Assembly: GCF_900048895.1 (NCBI RefSeq)
Contig: NZ_LT160632.1
Coordinates: 1-51,514, forward strand
DNA from: Neglectibacter timonensis
GTDB lineage: Bacteria > Bacillota > Clostridia > Oscillospirales > Acutalibacteraceae
Direction of reading: 5' to 3'
Length of the DNA stretch: 51,514 bases
Shown here: one piece after another, positions 7,439 to 16,286 of the stretch
How positions within the stretch are numbered: the stretch's first letter is position 1
How the letters are laid out: each line of letters begins with the position of its first letter
Notes under the pieces: model-generated
Seen by the model: the letters and a program-made list of their open reading frames with translations, nothing else
Databases searched by the model: none
Told to the model about the DNA's origin: nothing
Translations under genes and position numbers: made by a program

Positions 7439-7783
7439 TTACTTGGAGACGCGCTTTTGTTCTTCATTCATAGTCTCATCGAATTCATCCAGAATCCCAA
7501 GAAGATATTGTACTAGCTTTGGGTTATTGACCCTGTTTATGCGATATGCAAGTTCCTTATCAGCGTCAGTCAGACTGTCTCTTACTTCTGTGAACTCCAG
7601 GAGGTAGTCGCTAGATACGTTGTAATATGTCATAAGGGCTTTTAATGCTTTTTTAATGCTCTTCCCTCTGTTTCCGGCTTCCCATTGCTGAAAAGTGGAT
7701 TGGGTAAGGCCAATGCTATCAGCGGCTTCATCTTGTGTTTGCCCAGATTCTATCCGTAGTTTATGGATGTGTGTCTCTTCCAT
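7439..7783 (-). CDS. Single-XRE transcriptional regulator
   Basis: A 114-residue protein with one Cro/CI domain (IHKLRIESGQTQDEAADSIGLTQSTFQQWEAGNRG, then YYNVSSDYLL) and a charged helical tail (RINRVNNPKLVQYLLGILDEFDETM). ATG 7783 has GAGGAGGT 8 nt upstream; the longer frame upstream has no initiation signal. It is transcribed away from the M56 protease operon and faces a palindrome in the shared promoter region, the usual arrangement for an autoregulated repressor of the divergent operon. It is not a member of the double-XRE family. Confidence 0.87.
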   Translation of the reverse strand: MEETHIHKLRIESGQTQDEAADSIGLTQSTFQQWEAGNRGKSIKKALKALMTYYNVSSDYLLEFTEVRDSLTDADKELAYRINRVNNPKLVQYLLGILDEFDETMNEEQKRVSK

Positions 7784-7850
7784 TTTTTCGACCTCCTCAC
7801 GGACTTCACTATTTGTTTGAATTGTACCTTTATTTTTTTGCCCATGCAAA

Positions 7851-7890
7851 TTGAAAATATAAAGATAAACATATAAATTTATATTTTCAA
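7851..7890. promoter_or_regulatory. Divergent promoter region with 12-bp inverted repeat operator
   Basis: TTGAAAATATAA (7851-7862) and its exact complement (7879-7890) flank a 16-bp spacer. On the minus strand the outer arm supplies TTGAAA 17 nt before TATCTT for the XRE gene; on the plus strand the left arm supplies TTGAAA ahead of TATAAA (7872-7877). A protein bound here would cover both promoters. Confidence 0.65.
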
Positions 7891-7914
7891 GTAAAATTGG
7901 AGGAAAAATTGAGA

Positions 7915-8637
7915 ATGATAGAGATTGAAAATATAGAAAAGTTAGAATTATCCTATTGGTTAAAAAGATACTTGAAGTCAAATAGGATGACCGAGGACAG
8001 TTTTGCAGCTTATAGCGGTCTGGATGTTGACACTGTACGTAGAGCTGTTTCACAAAAAACTATACCTCAGTCAGCAATGAAATCTATAGGTGCAAGCATC
8101 CATAGATCCTATGAAATGTTTCGGGTTGCACCCATAGAAGATCCGGCTGTCAAAACGATGATGGCAATGCTCGCATTGGAATGTCGAGAAAACTCTATGT
8201 GTAATAAAGCTGACTCAGACACTGTCAGTCATGCCTATAGGATTATTAAAGAGAATTATGCCGTCGAAGATATTGAGCGTGCCTCCCAGTGGTTAAGATA
8301 TTTATTACAGCATCCAGATAGTAAAGAGGCTACGTTTGTAATTGTCCAAATGGAAGATATCATAAAAGATTGTCTCAATCAAAAAACAGCATCCCAGAGC
8401 ATACTAGACGATACTTCAACCCTGAATCGAGTGCCTAAAACATTGCGTAAGCTCAGGAGAACGGTAGGAATGATACAAAAGCCCACTTGTGGAATTAGCA
8501 GCCTTAGCCAAAGGATACGCGTCGCTTTTCAAAGTGAATTGGATGCTATTCCCGCACCCGGTTATGCTGAAAAGGAAAGCCCCGAAGCCATAGCCAAGGC
8601 AAAAACGCACATAGCCGGAAAAAACAAGGGAAAGTGA
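7915..8637 (+). CDS. Uncharacterised helical protein upstream of the M56 protease
   Basis: A 240-residue soluble, mainly helical protein I do not recognise. Residues about 10-50 (LKSNRMTEDSFAAYSGLDVDTVRRAVSQKTIPQ) look like a divergent helix-turn-helix. No membrane segment or signal peptide is seen, and the tail is Lys/Ala rich. GGAGG at 7899-7903 serves either TTG 7909 (5 nt) or ATG 7915 (11 nt); I list the ATG. The stop overlaps the GTG of the protease gene (GTGA), so the two are translationally coupled. Its position is where BlaI-type repressors stand in bla/mec operons, so it may be the target or partner of the protease; that role is inference. Confidence 0.75.
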   Translation: MIEIENIEKLELSYWLKRYLKSNRMTEDSFAAYSGLDVDTVRRAVSQKTIPQSAMKSIGASIHRSYEMFRVAPIEDPAVKTMMAMLALECRENSMCNKADSDTVSHAYRIIKENYAVEDIERASQWLRYLLQHPDSKEATFVIVQMEDIIKDCLNQKTASQSILDDTSTLNRVPKTLRKLRRTVGMIQKPTCGISSLSQRIRVAFQSELDAIPAPGYAEKESPEAIAKAKTHIAGKNKGK

Positions 8638-9686
8638 GAGTGTCGTTTTACTCTGTGCTTATGTCTGTCGTCTGGTGCGATTTACTGATCCTGTTAATCT
8701 ACTTTCTGCGCCGCCGTTTGTGGTTCGTCCGGGCTTTTGGCTCTCATAGCCTCATTGTCCTGTATGTTGGGTGTGCGCTCCGCCTTTTGCTTGGTTTCGA
8801 GCTGGAGGCGGCGGTGGAAATTCCGGTGCGGTTCTTCAATCCGGTAGCAACGTTGCTGATGAAAACTGTTCCGCTTGGCCCGCGTAGTATTCCCATCAAA
8901 ACGGTGCTTTTGTCGGTGTGGCTCTTGGTCGGCTTGGCGGCTATGGCCCAGGTGTTTCGGAAGCACCGGCGTTTTTGGAAAGCCGCCCGCTCCTTGCCGG
9001 AGGCTGGTGAGGAAGTGAAACGGTGTTTGTCTCAAATAGTGGATAGCCGGGATTCCGAAAAACTGCGCGCTGTGGTTTCTTCGCAAATCGGTTCGCCTTT
9101 CTTGACCGGGTGCTTCCAAGGGACGGTTTGTTTACCGGATCGGAATTGGAAGAAGCGGGAACTGCTCTGCGTCCTGCAGCATGAGGCTGCGCACTTCAAA
9201 CATCATGACGAATTTACCTATTTGCTGGCAGATCTCTTTTGCGCGTTTTTTTGGTGGAATCCCTGCGCGTACCTCTTGAGACGCTGCGTCAAGGAAATTC
9301 TGGAATATAGGGCGGATGAAGAGGTGGTCAGAGGAAGGAAACCCAGTGATGTGCGGTACTACTGCATGACGCTCATCGAGTTCGCAGGAACCGAGACTTC
9401 CATCGCGCCCAGTTTTGCAGCTTCCAAACTGGAATGCCGGGTGGCAAGGATTATGGACAAACCGTTTGCCAAGGCGGGAAAAGTCTTGAGCGGAGCGACT
9501 CTGTTACTGACAGCTGCCGTTTTGTTTCTCGTTTCTTACTGCATCATATTTCAGTCCTACTTTGTGGCGGACGTGGAGCCCTGTTTCATTCTGGAAGATA
9601 GGATATCGGCAAAACCGCAAAGTGAATGTGAGTTGGTAAAACTGCGGGAGATCTTACCCGCTGAATATTCAGGAGGAAAGTTATGA
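8634..9686 (+). CDS. M56 (BlaR1-type) membrane metalloprotease
   Basis: A 350-residue integral membrane protein. Four hydrophobic segments are visible (residues about 5-25, 37-57, 96-113 and 285-310). The zinc motif HEAAH with the following KHHDE lies near residue 183, and EYRADEE supplies the third ligand region, as in BlaR1/MecR1. It lacks the large penicillin-binding sensor domain: only about 45 residues follow the last membrane segment. GTG 8634 overlaps the preceding stop, and its TGA overlaps the ATG of the small exported protein. It probably cleaves a cytoplasmic regulator on an envelope signal, by family analogy; substrate and signal are unknown. Confidence 0.88.
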   Translation: MRVSFYSVLMSVVWCDLLILLIYFLRRRLWFVRAFGSHSLIVLYVGCALRLLLGFELEAAVEIPVRFFNPVATLLMKTVPLGPRSIPIKTVLLSVWLLVGLAAMAQVFRKHRRFWKAARSLPEAGEEVKRCLSQIVDSRDSEKLRAVVSSQIGSPFLTGCFQGTVCLPDRNWKKRELLCVLQHEAAHFKHHDEFTYLLADLFCAFFWWNPCAYLLRRCVKEILEYRADEEVVRGRKPSDVRYYCMTLIEFAGTETSIAPSFAASKLECRVARIMDKPFAKAGKVLSGATLLLTAAVLFLVSYCIIFQSYFVADVEPCFILEDRISAKPQSECELVKLREILPAEYSGGKL

Positions 9687-9997
9687 AAAAATTTGCTGCC
9701 CTATTTCTGGCCGCCACGCTTCTGACGTCAGGTCCTGCCCTCGGTGCGGGAGTACAAGCCCACGCCGCAGAAACGCCCCCTATTGTGGCGAATGCCGGCT
9801 TCCGTGATTTGACGCCGAAGCAGATTGCGGAACTTCCATACATCACCATTGAGCGGGCCGATTTTGGACCGTCCACCAGGGCGGATGTGATCGAATGGTA
9901 CATCGTGAGAGATAAGAACACAGGGAAACGGTATGCCCGCCGCTGGAATGCTACCTGGGGCTACTGGGTAGACCCGGACTGGATTCCGATTGACTAA
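9683..9997 (+). CDS. Small exported protein of the M56 operon
   Basis: A 104-residue protein with a clear signal peptide (MKKFAALFLAATLL, cleavage probable after AHA near residue 30). The mature part is about 75 residues, rich in aromatics, ending in WGYWVDPDWIPID. No cysteine lipobox is present, so it is likely secreted or wall-retained. AGGAGG stands 7 nt before ATG 9683, and the start overlaps the protease stop (ATGA). I do not recognise a family. Its coupling to a sensor-type protease suggests it could be the external signal partner or effector; this is inference. Confidence 0.8.
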   Translation: MKKFAALFLAATLLTSGPALGAGVQAHAAETPPIVANAGFRDLTPKQIAELPYITIERADFGPSTRADVIEWYIVRDKNTGKRYARRWNATWGYWVDPDWIPID

Positions 9998-10011
9998 TTC
10001 AACTGCCCTTG

Positions 10012-10038
10012 TTGGCGCTCCAGTTTTGGAGCGCCAAA
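10012..10038 (+). terminator. Hairpin after the M56 operon
   Basis: TTGGCGCTCC and GGAGCGCCAA form a perfect 10-bp stem with a 6-nt loop 15 nt after the last stop of the operon. Only a short T tract follows, so termination may be weak. Confidence 0.55.
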
Positions 10039-10133
10039 GTTTCGGACTGCAGGGTGAAAAATGATTACTTTAATAAAGCGGAACCCGCTGACGGATAAGC
10101 GCGGGAAACGGAAAAGAAAGGAAAGATAGGGTT

Positions 10134-10985
10134 GTGAGAGAAAAGGGCCGGTTGGACTGGGAAGCCACGGTGGGGAAGATCAAGAAGCAGGGGAAACCGC
10201 TGTTTTTTCAGGAATCCATACCAATAGCAGCGGAGTTGAATCTGGTTATGTCCCCGAAGGCCAGGGACAAGCTGCTCAGGCTATTTCCCGCGGCGGAAAG
10301 CTGCCTATACCCCTTTGTAAGCGGCAACACGCTGTTCTACAGGGAGAGGAAGGATTGCCTCTGGCTGCCGGGCTGTCCCGATATCTTTCTGAGAAACCGT
10401 ATTTTGCTGGCGGCGGAGGCGGAGCTGAACGGGCCGGACCGGGAGAGCTGGGGAAGGGCGTACTGCGGCCTTGTTCCCGCGAACAAGGAGGAGCCGCTTG
10501 TAGCGGCTGGGCAGAGATACCGAAAAGGCTCGGGGGCGCCGGTGCGGATTTTCCGGGAGCCTGTGGCGGTGGGGGAGCTGGTGATTGCCAGCAGAGGAAA
10601 TACCCTGCTGCAGTACGGCTTGCTGTCGTCCCGAATGTTCCGCGTGTGGAGCAATGCGTTGAGCAGGAACGCACAGACCCGCAACTTGTACCAATATGTC
10701 TACAATGCTTTTCCGGTTCCGAAAGCGGAGAGGAATTTTTTGGAGAAAATAGAAAGCGCCGCCTTTGAGCTGGCGGAAGGCGGAAATAGGGCGGAGAAGC
10801 GCAAAAACTTGGACAATTGGGTAGAAGAGCTGTATGGAGGGCCTTTTGCTTCCGATGAAGAACGCCTGAACAGGCTGGCGGCACTTTTCCTATCGAGAAA
10901 GCGTCCGGCAAGAACTGAGAACAAAGAAAGAATGGAACCTGCCGGACCGGCTGCTCCCGGCGTGAGCCTGACATGTGCGGGCTGA
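10134..10985 (+). CDS. Orphan MmeI-type target-recognition-like protein 1
   Basis: A 283-residue protein resembling the C-terminal half of MmeI/type IIG restriction-modification enzymes. In order it shows the pattern of a conserved P-x-x-x-P-F-V block and RKDCLWLPG (residues about 58-80; MmeI family RYCLWL), a central variable stretch, then VIASRGNTLLQYGLLSSRMFRVW and YQYVYNAFPVPK (about 150-198; family VIAS...YHFGILSS..H.AW and ...YNNFPWP). There is no methyltransferase motif (NPPY), no helicase and no nuclease, and none in the neighbours. The start is GTG 10134 after AGGAAAG; a weak site. A paralogue follows 57 nt downstream. Homology is judged by motif pattern and should be tested by profile search. 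Confidence 0.65.
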   Translation: MREKGRLDWEATVGKIKKQGKPLFFQESIPIAAELNLVMSPKARDKLLRLFPAAESCLYPFVSGNTLFYRERKDCLWLPGCPDIFLRNRILLAAEAELNGPDRESWGRAYCGLVPANKEEPLVAAGQRYRKGSGAPVRIFREPVAVGELVIASRGNTLLQYGLLSSRMFRVWSNALSRNAQTRNLYQYVYNAFPVPKAERNFLEKIESAAFELAEGGNRAEKRKNLDNWVEELYGGPFASDEERLNRLAALFLSRKRPARTENKERMEPAGPAAPGVSLTCAG

Positions 10986-11042
10986 AGAACGCCCCGGCGG
11001 CTTCGGGCACTGCCAAAATTTGTAGAGAAGGAGAGCGGACGG

Positions 11043-11951
11043 ATGAATGCTGCAAGGATAGAAGTACGGAACCATGTTCAGAAAATCAAGGAGCAGGGGT
11101 GCGGGAAAGCTCTGATTCCGGATTGGATTGCCTATGGTACTTCCGCAGAGCCGGGAACGCAGCTTTTTCTGCTGACGGAGGCGCAGGCAAAGAGAATCAG
11201 GGAGGAATCTCCAGACACGGCGAAGCTGATCCGTCCCTATTACAGCGATGAATACTTCAGAACGGGAATTGCAAAGTCCTGTATCCTGCTGGAAGGAAAA
11301 CCGGAAAAGGCCGCCTTACGCTATCTCTGGGAGAACCTGTGGAAGGATGGGGAAAGGAAAAGAAGCAGCTTTTACGTTCCTTCCGCACTGCGCCGGGCGC
11401 GGCGGGGGCGTCTCATTCTGCCGGGATGCCTGGATCCGGAATTTGAAATCATGCCTATGGCGTGGGTCCAAGCCGATTCGGTAATAGGGAAGGGGCTGCT
11501 CACCATTGCCGACCCCTCCGCGTTGGCTTGCTGTGTGGCGGCGTCCCACGCATTCCATGTATGGCATCGGGCGTTTTCCAGAAGGGATGAGGAGGGAAGA
11601 CTGCACTATACCATGCTGTACCGCTGTTTCGAGAACTGTCCCAATCCCGGTCTTGCGCCCGCGCTTGCAGAGGAATTGACGGGAAAATTAAAGCGCTTCC
11701 ATATGGAGACAATCCGGGCAATTCGTGAAGCCCGCCTTGCCGGAAAGCCTTTCACCAGATATGAAGACTTTGCTTCCAGAGAGACGGCGGCGTGTCTGCA
11801 GCAGGTCAACGAGGCTGTAAATGCGGGCTATGGGGCTGATTGCCAGCCCGCCGGCGGCGATTCCGGGGCTTTCCGGGAGCAGCTTTTGTGGAAGCTTTTG
11901 GAGGTACACGAGTGCCAGCGGCAACAGGCGGAGCGCTCCAAACCCATCTGA
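11043..11951 (+). CDS. Orphan MmeI-type target-recognition-like protein 2
   Basis: A 302-residue relative of the preceding gene. Residues about 41-75 (LFLLTEAQAKRIREESPDTAKLIRPYYSDEYF) match the MmeI pattern of Leu-Thr-x-Glu...Pro-x-x-Ala-x-x-IRPY, followed by a region of variable sequence and the LSS..HVWHRAFS-like segment near residue 175 with YRCFENCPNP where MmeI has YNNFPWP. It is less well conserved than protein 1 at that motif. AAGGAGA lies 8 nt before ATG 11043. A helical C-terminal extension of about 100 residues is not part of the matched core. The pair may act as a heteromeric DNA reader; that is inference. Confidence 0.62.
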   Translation: MNAARIEVRNHVQKIKEQGCGKALIPDWIAYGTSAEPGTQLFLLTEAQAKRIREESPDTAKLIRPYYSDEYFRTGIAKSCILLEGKPEKAALRYLWENLWKDGERKRSSFYVPSALRRARRGRLILPGCLDPEFEIMPMAWVQADSVIGKGLLTIADPSALACCVAASHAFHVWHRAFSRRDEEGRLHYTMLYRCFENCPNPGLAPALAEELTGKLKRFHMETIRAIREARLAGKPFTRYEDFASRETAACLQQVNEAVNAGYGADCQPAGGDSGAFREQLLWKLLEVHECQRQQAERSKPI

Positions 11952-12039
11952 CCGCGCAGTATTGCCGGGCAGCAGGCGGCTGGAGGAAAGTAAAGTTTTC
12001 GCCCACCTTTGAGAATGGTGCGGCGGAGGGAATCACGCA

Positions 12040-12068
12040 TTGACAGCGGCAGAAATTTCTGATAGAGT
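12040..12068 (+). promoter_or_regulatory. Promoter of the leader peptide and APH-like gene
   Basis: TTGACA (12040-12045), a 17-nt spacer and TAGAGT (12063-12068) form a strong consensus promoter 35 nt before the leader-peptide start. Confidence 0.75.
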
Positions 12069-12102
12069 GATAACAGTATTGAAAGGCAGGTGAGCGGGCA
12101 GT

Positions 12103-12165
12103 ATGAAAATCGAATTTTATCTGAAAAACCGAAGTAATACCGCTCGCTTGATCAGCATCGTATAA
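12103..12165 (+). CDS. Leader peptide of the APH-like gene
   Basis: A 20-codon open frame, too short for ordinary gene calling, beginning MKIEFYLKNRSNT and ending RLISIV. It has a GGCAGGTGAGCGG ribosome-binding region. Its last codons overlap the left arm of a hairpin (CGCTTGATCA, about 12144-12153, pairing imperfectly with TGATCAGTAAGCG at about 12178-12190), and an intrinsic terminator follows. This is the layout of ribosome-mediated attenuation used by antibiotic resistance genes. Confidence 0.6.
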   Translation: MKIEFYLKNRSNTARLISIV

Positions 12166-12203
12166 GAGGCACTCGTGTTTATGATCAGTAAGCGATAAAT
12201 TTT

Positions 12204-12240
12204 GCACTTCTGTTTTTCAGGAGTGCTTATTTTATTTTTG
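12204..12240 (+). terminator. Attenuator terminator before the APH-like gene
   Basis: GCACTTCTG and CAGGAGTGC form a 9-bp stem with one G-T pair and a T5 loop, followed by TTATTTTATTTTT. It stands only 15 nt before the start codon at 12255, so transcription of the gene requires readthrough. An upstream GCACTC (about 12169-12174) can also pair with the right arm. Confidence 0.7.
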
Positions 12241-12254
12241 AAAGGATAGACACG

Positions 12255-13235
12255 ATGTTAAAACTCAAATACTTATTTGAAAACTATGGCTTGGCAAAGG
12301 AAGCGCTTGAAAATTGGGAGCATGATGAGGACACGCTTGACAGGATGCTGTCTCAGTTTCGGATTTCTTCCAATGCAATTTATCCGTTTTGCCAAAATGG
12401 CGAGGTCTGTTTTTTACGGCTTTCCCCTCTTGAAGAAAAAATGGAGAACAATGTGTTTGGAGAGATGGAATTCATCCGTTATCTTCTGGAGCGCGGCTAT
12501 CCCGCCTTAAAGCCCATCGGGACAAAAACGGGGGAACTATGCTTGAAGCTGGACACCGAGTGGGGTCAGTTCTACGCGGCCGCGTTTCGCAAAGTGGACG
12601 GCGTGCCGGTAGAAGACACGGAGCTGTCGCACGAAATTATGCGGGAATACGGAAAAACGCTGGGGAGGCTTCATTCCCTATCCTCTCACTATGCTGCAAA
12701 AACGAAAAAGTGGACGCACAGTGAGGTTTTGGACTGGATTATGTCGGTGCTTTCAGAATACCATGCTCCGGAAGCTGCCGTTTCAGAACAAATCGCCATA
12801 AAAAATGAACTGGGTAGACTTCCGGCAAACCGCAATACGTATGGATTGGTTCATTACGATTTTGAACTGGACAATGTTTTCTATGACAAAGAAAAGAAGG
12901 CCTGCTCTGTCATAGATTTTGACGACGGCATGTACCATTGGTTTGCCTTAGATTTGGAACAGGTTTTTGAATCCCTCGAAGACAGGCTAAGCGGCGAAGC
13001 CCTTCAATCGGCAAGAAACGAATTTATCGAAGGGTATCAGGAGGAACGCCCGTATACGCGGGAGATGGAAGAATGGCTTCCGCTTATGCGGCGGTTCAGC
13101 AATCTGTATGGCTATGCGCGGCTGATCCGGTGTGTTGCGGAAAAATTTGCCGATGAGCCTGAATGGCTGACAGAGCTGAGAAAGAAATTAGAAAGAGCCA
13201 TTTTGGAAAAAGAAGCAAGGCTGCTGAAACCGTAA
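12255..13235 (+). CDS. Aminoglycoside phosphotransferase-family kinase
   Basis: A 326-residue protein with the APH/choline-kinase fold signature: the Brenner motif GLVHYDFELDNVFYD (about residues 198-212; catalytic Asp and Asn) and VIDFDDG (Mg-binding Asp). The nucleotide-binding lobe is recognisable near EMEFIRYLLERGYPALKPI. It transfers the ATP gamma-phosphate to a small-molecule hydroxyl; the substrate (antibiotic or metabolite such as homoserine or fructosamine) cannot be read. AAAGGA lies 8 nt before ATG 12255. A leader peptide plus attenuator controls it, which argues for induction by a translation inhibitor. GC content is lower than in the genes on both sides, consistent with acquisition by transfer. 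Confidence 0.85.
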   Translation: MLKLKYLFENYGLAKEALENWEHDEDTLDRMLSQFRISSNAIYPFCQNGEVCFLRLSPLEEKMENNVFGEMEFIRYLLERGYPALKPIGTKTGELCLKLDTEWGQFYAAAFRKVDGVPVEDTELSHEIMREYGKTLGRLHSLSSHYAAKTKKWTHSEVLDWIMSVLSEYHAPEAAVSEQIAIKNELGRLPANRNTYGLVHYDFELDNVFYDKEKKACSVIDFDDGMYHWFALDLEQVFESLEDRLSGEALQSARNEFIEGYQEERPYTREMEEWLPLMRRFSNLYGYARLIRCVAEKFADEPEWLTELRKKLERAILEKEARLLKP

Positions 13236-13293
13236 AGGGCGTCCCTGCGAACAACGGGACCGGCTCTGTGCCGCGCTCATTTTGTATGGGAAA

Positions 13294-13336
13294 AACCCCT
13301 CCTGACGCAAGAAAAGGAACTGCGTCAGGAGGGGTT
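13294..13336 (-). terminator. Strong bidirectional terminator between convergent genes
   Basis: A perfect 16-bp stem (AACCCCTCCTGACGCA and complement) with an 11-nt loop. On the minus strand GGGGTTTTTCCC makes it an intrinsic terminator for copA; it also ends the APH-like transcript. Confidence 0.85.
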
Positions 13337-13353
13337 CTGTCTGCCGTGCGCTT

Positions 13354-15894
13354 TCAGCTTTTCGTGAATGGTTGGCGTCTGATATCCAATACGTTGTAGC
13401 CTGCTTTTTCCACTGCCTTTTTCAGGGCGCTGTGCCGGAGGCCGGAGGGGATTTTTGCCGCGGCGGTTCCGGTTTCATGGCTTACGGAGAGGCACTCTGT
13501 GCCCTCCAGGGACTCCAGGGCCTGTTTCACCGCCGCCTCGCAGTGGCCGCACATCATGCCCTGAATCTGCAGGGTGACGGCGGCGGGTTCCTCCTGCCCC
13601 TTGGCGGCGGGGGACTTTTTCCTCTTCCTGTCCCGGCTGGGGTCATACAGCTTGAAAAGGTTCAGGCGCAGGGCGTTTGCGACCACGCAGACGCTGGAAA
13701 GGCTCATGGCCGCAGCTCCGAACATGGGGCTGAGGGTCCAGCCGAAAAGGGGAATCCAACAGCCCGCCGCCAGCGGGATGCCGATGACGTTGTAGACAAA
13801 GGCCCAGAACAGGTTTTCATGGATGTTGCGCAGCGCGGCCCTGCTCAGGCGGATGGCCGCCGGCACGTCGGGAAGCCTGCTCTTCATCAGCACAAGGTCC
13901 GCGGCGTCGATGGCCACGTCGGTCCCCGCGCCCACGGCGATGCCGGTGTCCGCCCTGGTGAGGGCGGGGGCGTCGTTAATGCCGTCGCCCACCATGGCCA
14001 CCTTCCCCTGCTTGCGCAGCCTGCCGACCACTGCTTCCTTGCCGTCGGGCAGCACGCCGGCAATCACCTCGTCCACGCCGGCCTGGGCGCCGATGGCCCG
14101 TGCCGTGCGCTCGTTGTCGCCGGTGAGCATCACCACGCGGATGCCCATGTCCTGCAGCTCCTTCACCGCCCGGGGACTGTCCTCCCGGATCACGTCCGCC
14201 ACGGCGATGATGCCCAGAAGCCTGCCGTCTTTGCTGAAGAACAGGGGCGTTTTCCCCTGTCCGGACAGCTGCTCCGCCCGGCGGACCGCCTCCTCCGGTA
14301 GGTCAGCCCTTTCCCGGAGGAAATTCAGGTTCCCGCCTGCCAGGGCTGAACCGTCCAGAAAACCGGACAGTCCGTTTCCGGGGACAGCGCGGAAATCCGC
14401 CGCCCCTTCCGCCGCGATTCCCCGCTCTTCCGCCAGGGAGAGGACGGCCTTTGCCAGGGGATGCTCGCTTTTCTGCTCCAGGGACAGGGCGGCTTTCAGA
14501 AGCTGCTCTTCGGTGCAGCCCTCCGCGGGGAGAAGGTCGGTCACTTTGGGCGTCCCGCTGGTGATGGTGCCGGTTTTGTCCAGCACCGCAATCTGCGTCC
14601 GGCCCGCCTCTTCCAGGGAGACCGCGGTTTTAAACAGGATGCCGTGCCTGGCCCCCACGCCGCTGCCCACCATGATGGCCACCGGCGTGGCCAGCCCCAG
14701 GGCGCAGGGGCAACTGATCACCAGGACGGAAATGGCCCTGGACAGGGCGTAGCCGGCGCTCTGCCCCGCAAGCAGCCAGACGGCCAGGGTGATCAGGGAA
14801 ATGCCGATGACTACGGGCACGAAAACGCCGGATACCCGGTCCGCGATTTTGGCGATGGGGGCCTTGGTGGCCGCCGCGTCGCCCACCATCCGGATGATTT
14901 GGGAAAGGGTGGTGTCCTCGCCCACCCGGGTGGCTTCACAGACCAGAAAACCGGACTGATTTACCGTGGCCGCGGAAACGGGGTCGCCGGTGGCCTTGTC
15001 CACAGGGACGCTCTCCCCGGTGAGGGCGGATTCGTCCACCGCGCTGCCGCCCTCTAAGACCACCCCGTCCACGGGGATGCTCTCCCCGGGCCGGACCGCG
15101 AAGCGGTCCCCGGGCTTTACCTGCTCCACGGGGACTTCCGTCTCCGCGCCGTCCCGCAGGAGCAGGGCGGTTTTCGGCCGGAGCTGCATCAGGCTCCGGA
15201 GGGCGTCGGTGGTCTTGCCCTTGGAGCGGGCCTCCAGCAGCTTGCCCACGGTGATCAGGGTCAAAATCATGGCGGCGGATTCAAAGTAGAGGCCGTGGAG
15301 ATAGCTCATGGCCGCCCCCGCGTCCCCCCGGGCCAGCGCGCCGCTCATGGCGAACAGGGCAAAGGCGCTGTATCCAAAGGAGGCCGCGGAGCCCAGCGCC
15401 ACCAGGGTGTCCATGTTGGGGGCGCGGTGGATCAGGCCCCGGAAGCCGCTGACAAAGAATTTCTGGTTGACCACCATCACCGCGGCGGAGAGCAGCAGCT
15501 GCACAAGGCCCACCGCCACGGGGTTGCCCTCAAAAAAGGGGGACAGGGGCCAGTTCCACATGGCGTGCCCCATGGACACGTACATCAGCGGCAGCAGCAG
15601 GCAGAGGGAGGCGGTCAGCCGCCGCCTCATTTTCAGGATTTCTCCGTCTCCGGCTGTCCCGGCGGAGGCCGTGCCCTCCGCTTTCGCCGGCGCGGCTCCC
15701 TTTTTGGACGCGCCGTAGCCCGCCTTTTCCACGGCGGCAAGCACGGCCTGGGGGGAAGCCGTTCCCTCCACGCCCATAGAATTGGTCAGCAGGCTGACCG
15801 AGCAGGCGGTGACGCCGGGCACCTTGGACACCGCCTTTTCCACCCGGGTGCTGCACGCCGCGCAGCTCATTCCCGTCACTTCATATTGTTCCAA
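13354..15894 (-). CDS. copA: Copper-exporting P1B-type ATPase
   Basis: An 846-residue heavy-metal ATPase that pumps Cu(I) out across the membrane. Residues 1-65 form an HMA domain with GMSCAAC; eight membrane helices follow, with the ion motif [10 protein letters not shown] in helix 6, the phosphorylation site DKTGT, an SEHPLAKA His-Pro motif, TGDNERTA and [11 protein letters not shown] second HMA domain (GMMCGHC) stands at the C-terminus after a Lys-rich linker, a layout less usual than two N-terminal HMA domains. I set the start at TTG 15894, 7 nt after AAGGAGTG; the 56 extra residues of the longer frame are translated repeat sequence. csoR lies upstream on the same strand. Confidence 0.95.
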   Translation of the reverse strand: MEQYEVTGMSCAACSTRVEKAVSKVPGVTACSVSLLTNSMGVEGTASPQAVLAAVEKAGYGASKKGAAPAKAEGTASAGTAGDGEILKMRRRLTASLCLLLPLMYVSMGHAMWNWPLSPFFEGNPVAVGLVQLLLSAAVMVVNQKFFVSGFRGLIHRAPNMDTLVALGSAASFGYSAFALFAMSGALARGDAGAAMSYLHGLYFESAAMILTLITVGKLLEARSKGKTTDALRSLMQLRPKTALLLRDGAETEVPVEQVKPGDRFAVRPGESIPVDGVVLEGGSAVDESALTGESVPVDKATGDPVSAATVNQSGFLVCEATRVGEDTTLSQIIRMVGDAAATKAPIAKIADRVSGVFVPVVIGISLITLAVWLLAGQSAGYALSRAISVLVISCPCALGLATPVAIMVGSGVGARHGILFKTAVSLEEAGRTQIAVLDKTGTITSGTPKVTDLLPAEGCTEEQLLKAALSLEQKSEHPLAKAVLSLAEERGIAAEGAADFRAVPGNGLSGFLDGSALAGGNLNFLRERADLPEEAVRRAEQLSGQGKTPLFFSKDGRLLGIIAVADVIREDSPRAVKELQDMGIRVVMLTGDNERTARAIGAQAGVDEVIAGVLPDGKEAVVGRLRKQGKVAMVGDGINDAPALTRADTGIAVGAGTDVAIDAADLVLMKSRLPDVPAAIRLSRAALRNIHENLFWAFVYNVIGIPLAAGCWIPLFGWTLSPMFGAAAMSLSSVCVVANALRLNLFKLYDPSRDRKRKKSPAAKGQEEPAAVTLQIQGMMCGHCEAAVKQALESLEGTECLSVSHETGTAAAKIPSGLRHSALKKAVEKAGYNVLDIRRQPFTKS

Positions 15895-15930
15895 AGGGAA
15901 CACTCCTTTCTTTACAGATATTGCTCTTTG

Positions 15931-16173
15931 CCTTCCCCTCGAGGGGAGAGGGGGAACAGATTCCTGTGGAATCTGCCGGATGAGGTGGAAAGCCCTTCGC
16001 CTTCCCCTTGAGGGGAAGGGGGACCGCTTGCGGTGGATGAGGTGGAGTGTCTTATTTATCACACCGAGGCGGCAGAATACAAGTCAGAGCCACCTCATCA
16101 GTCACCTACGGTGAAGATCTCTGAACAGAGTGAAGAGATCTTTTTGACAGACTTCCCCTCGAGGGGAAGCCTT
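15931..16173. repeat. Dispersed MITE-like repeat, composite copy between csoR and copA
   Basis: The same family as at 3497-3693. It has a left end twice (15931 and about 16000), the GATGAGGTGG/CCACCTCATC inner pair, an inserted GAAGATCTC...GAGATC hairpin block (16113-16146) and the right end at 16152-16173. It fills almost all of the 390-nt spacer between csoR and copA; no other gene is seen in 15895-16286. Confidence 0.75.
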
Positions 16174-16286
16174 GGGCCGCGGGAAACGAGCCGAAAATTT
16201 GAAGTCCGAGCGTAGCGGAGCGAGCGACCCCCGCGACTCAAAAGTCTTTGGCCGTCTTTCTTCAGAAAGACGGGGCGGCTTAAAAA

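Noticed and set aside
13372-15057. Plus-strand frames of about 300 codons opposite copA
   Set aside because: copA on the minus strand has all P-type ATPase motifs; the plus-strand frames are shadows.
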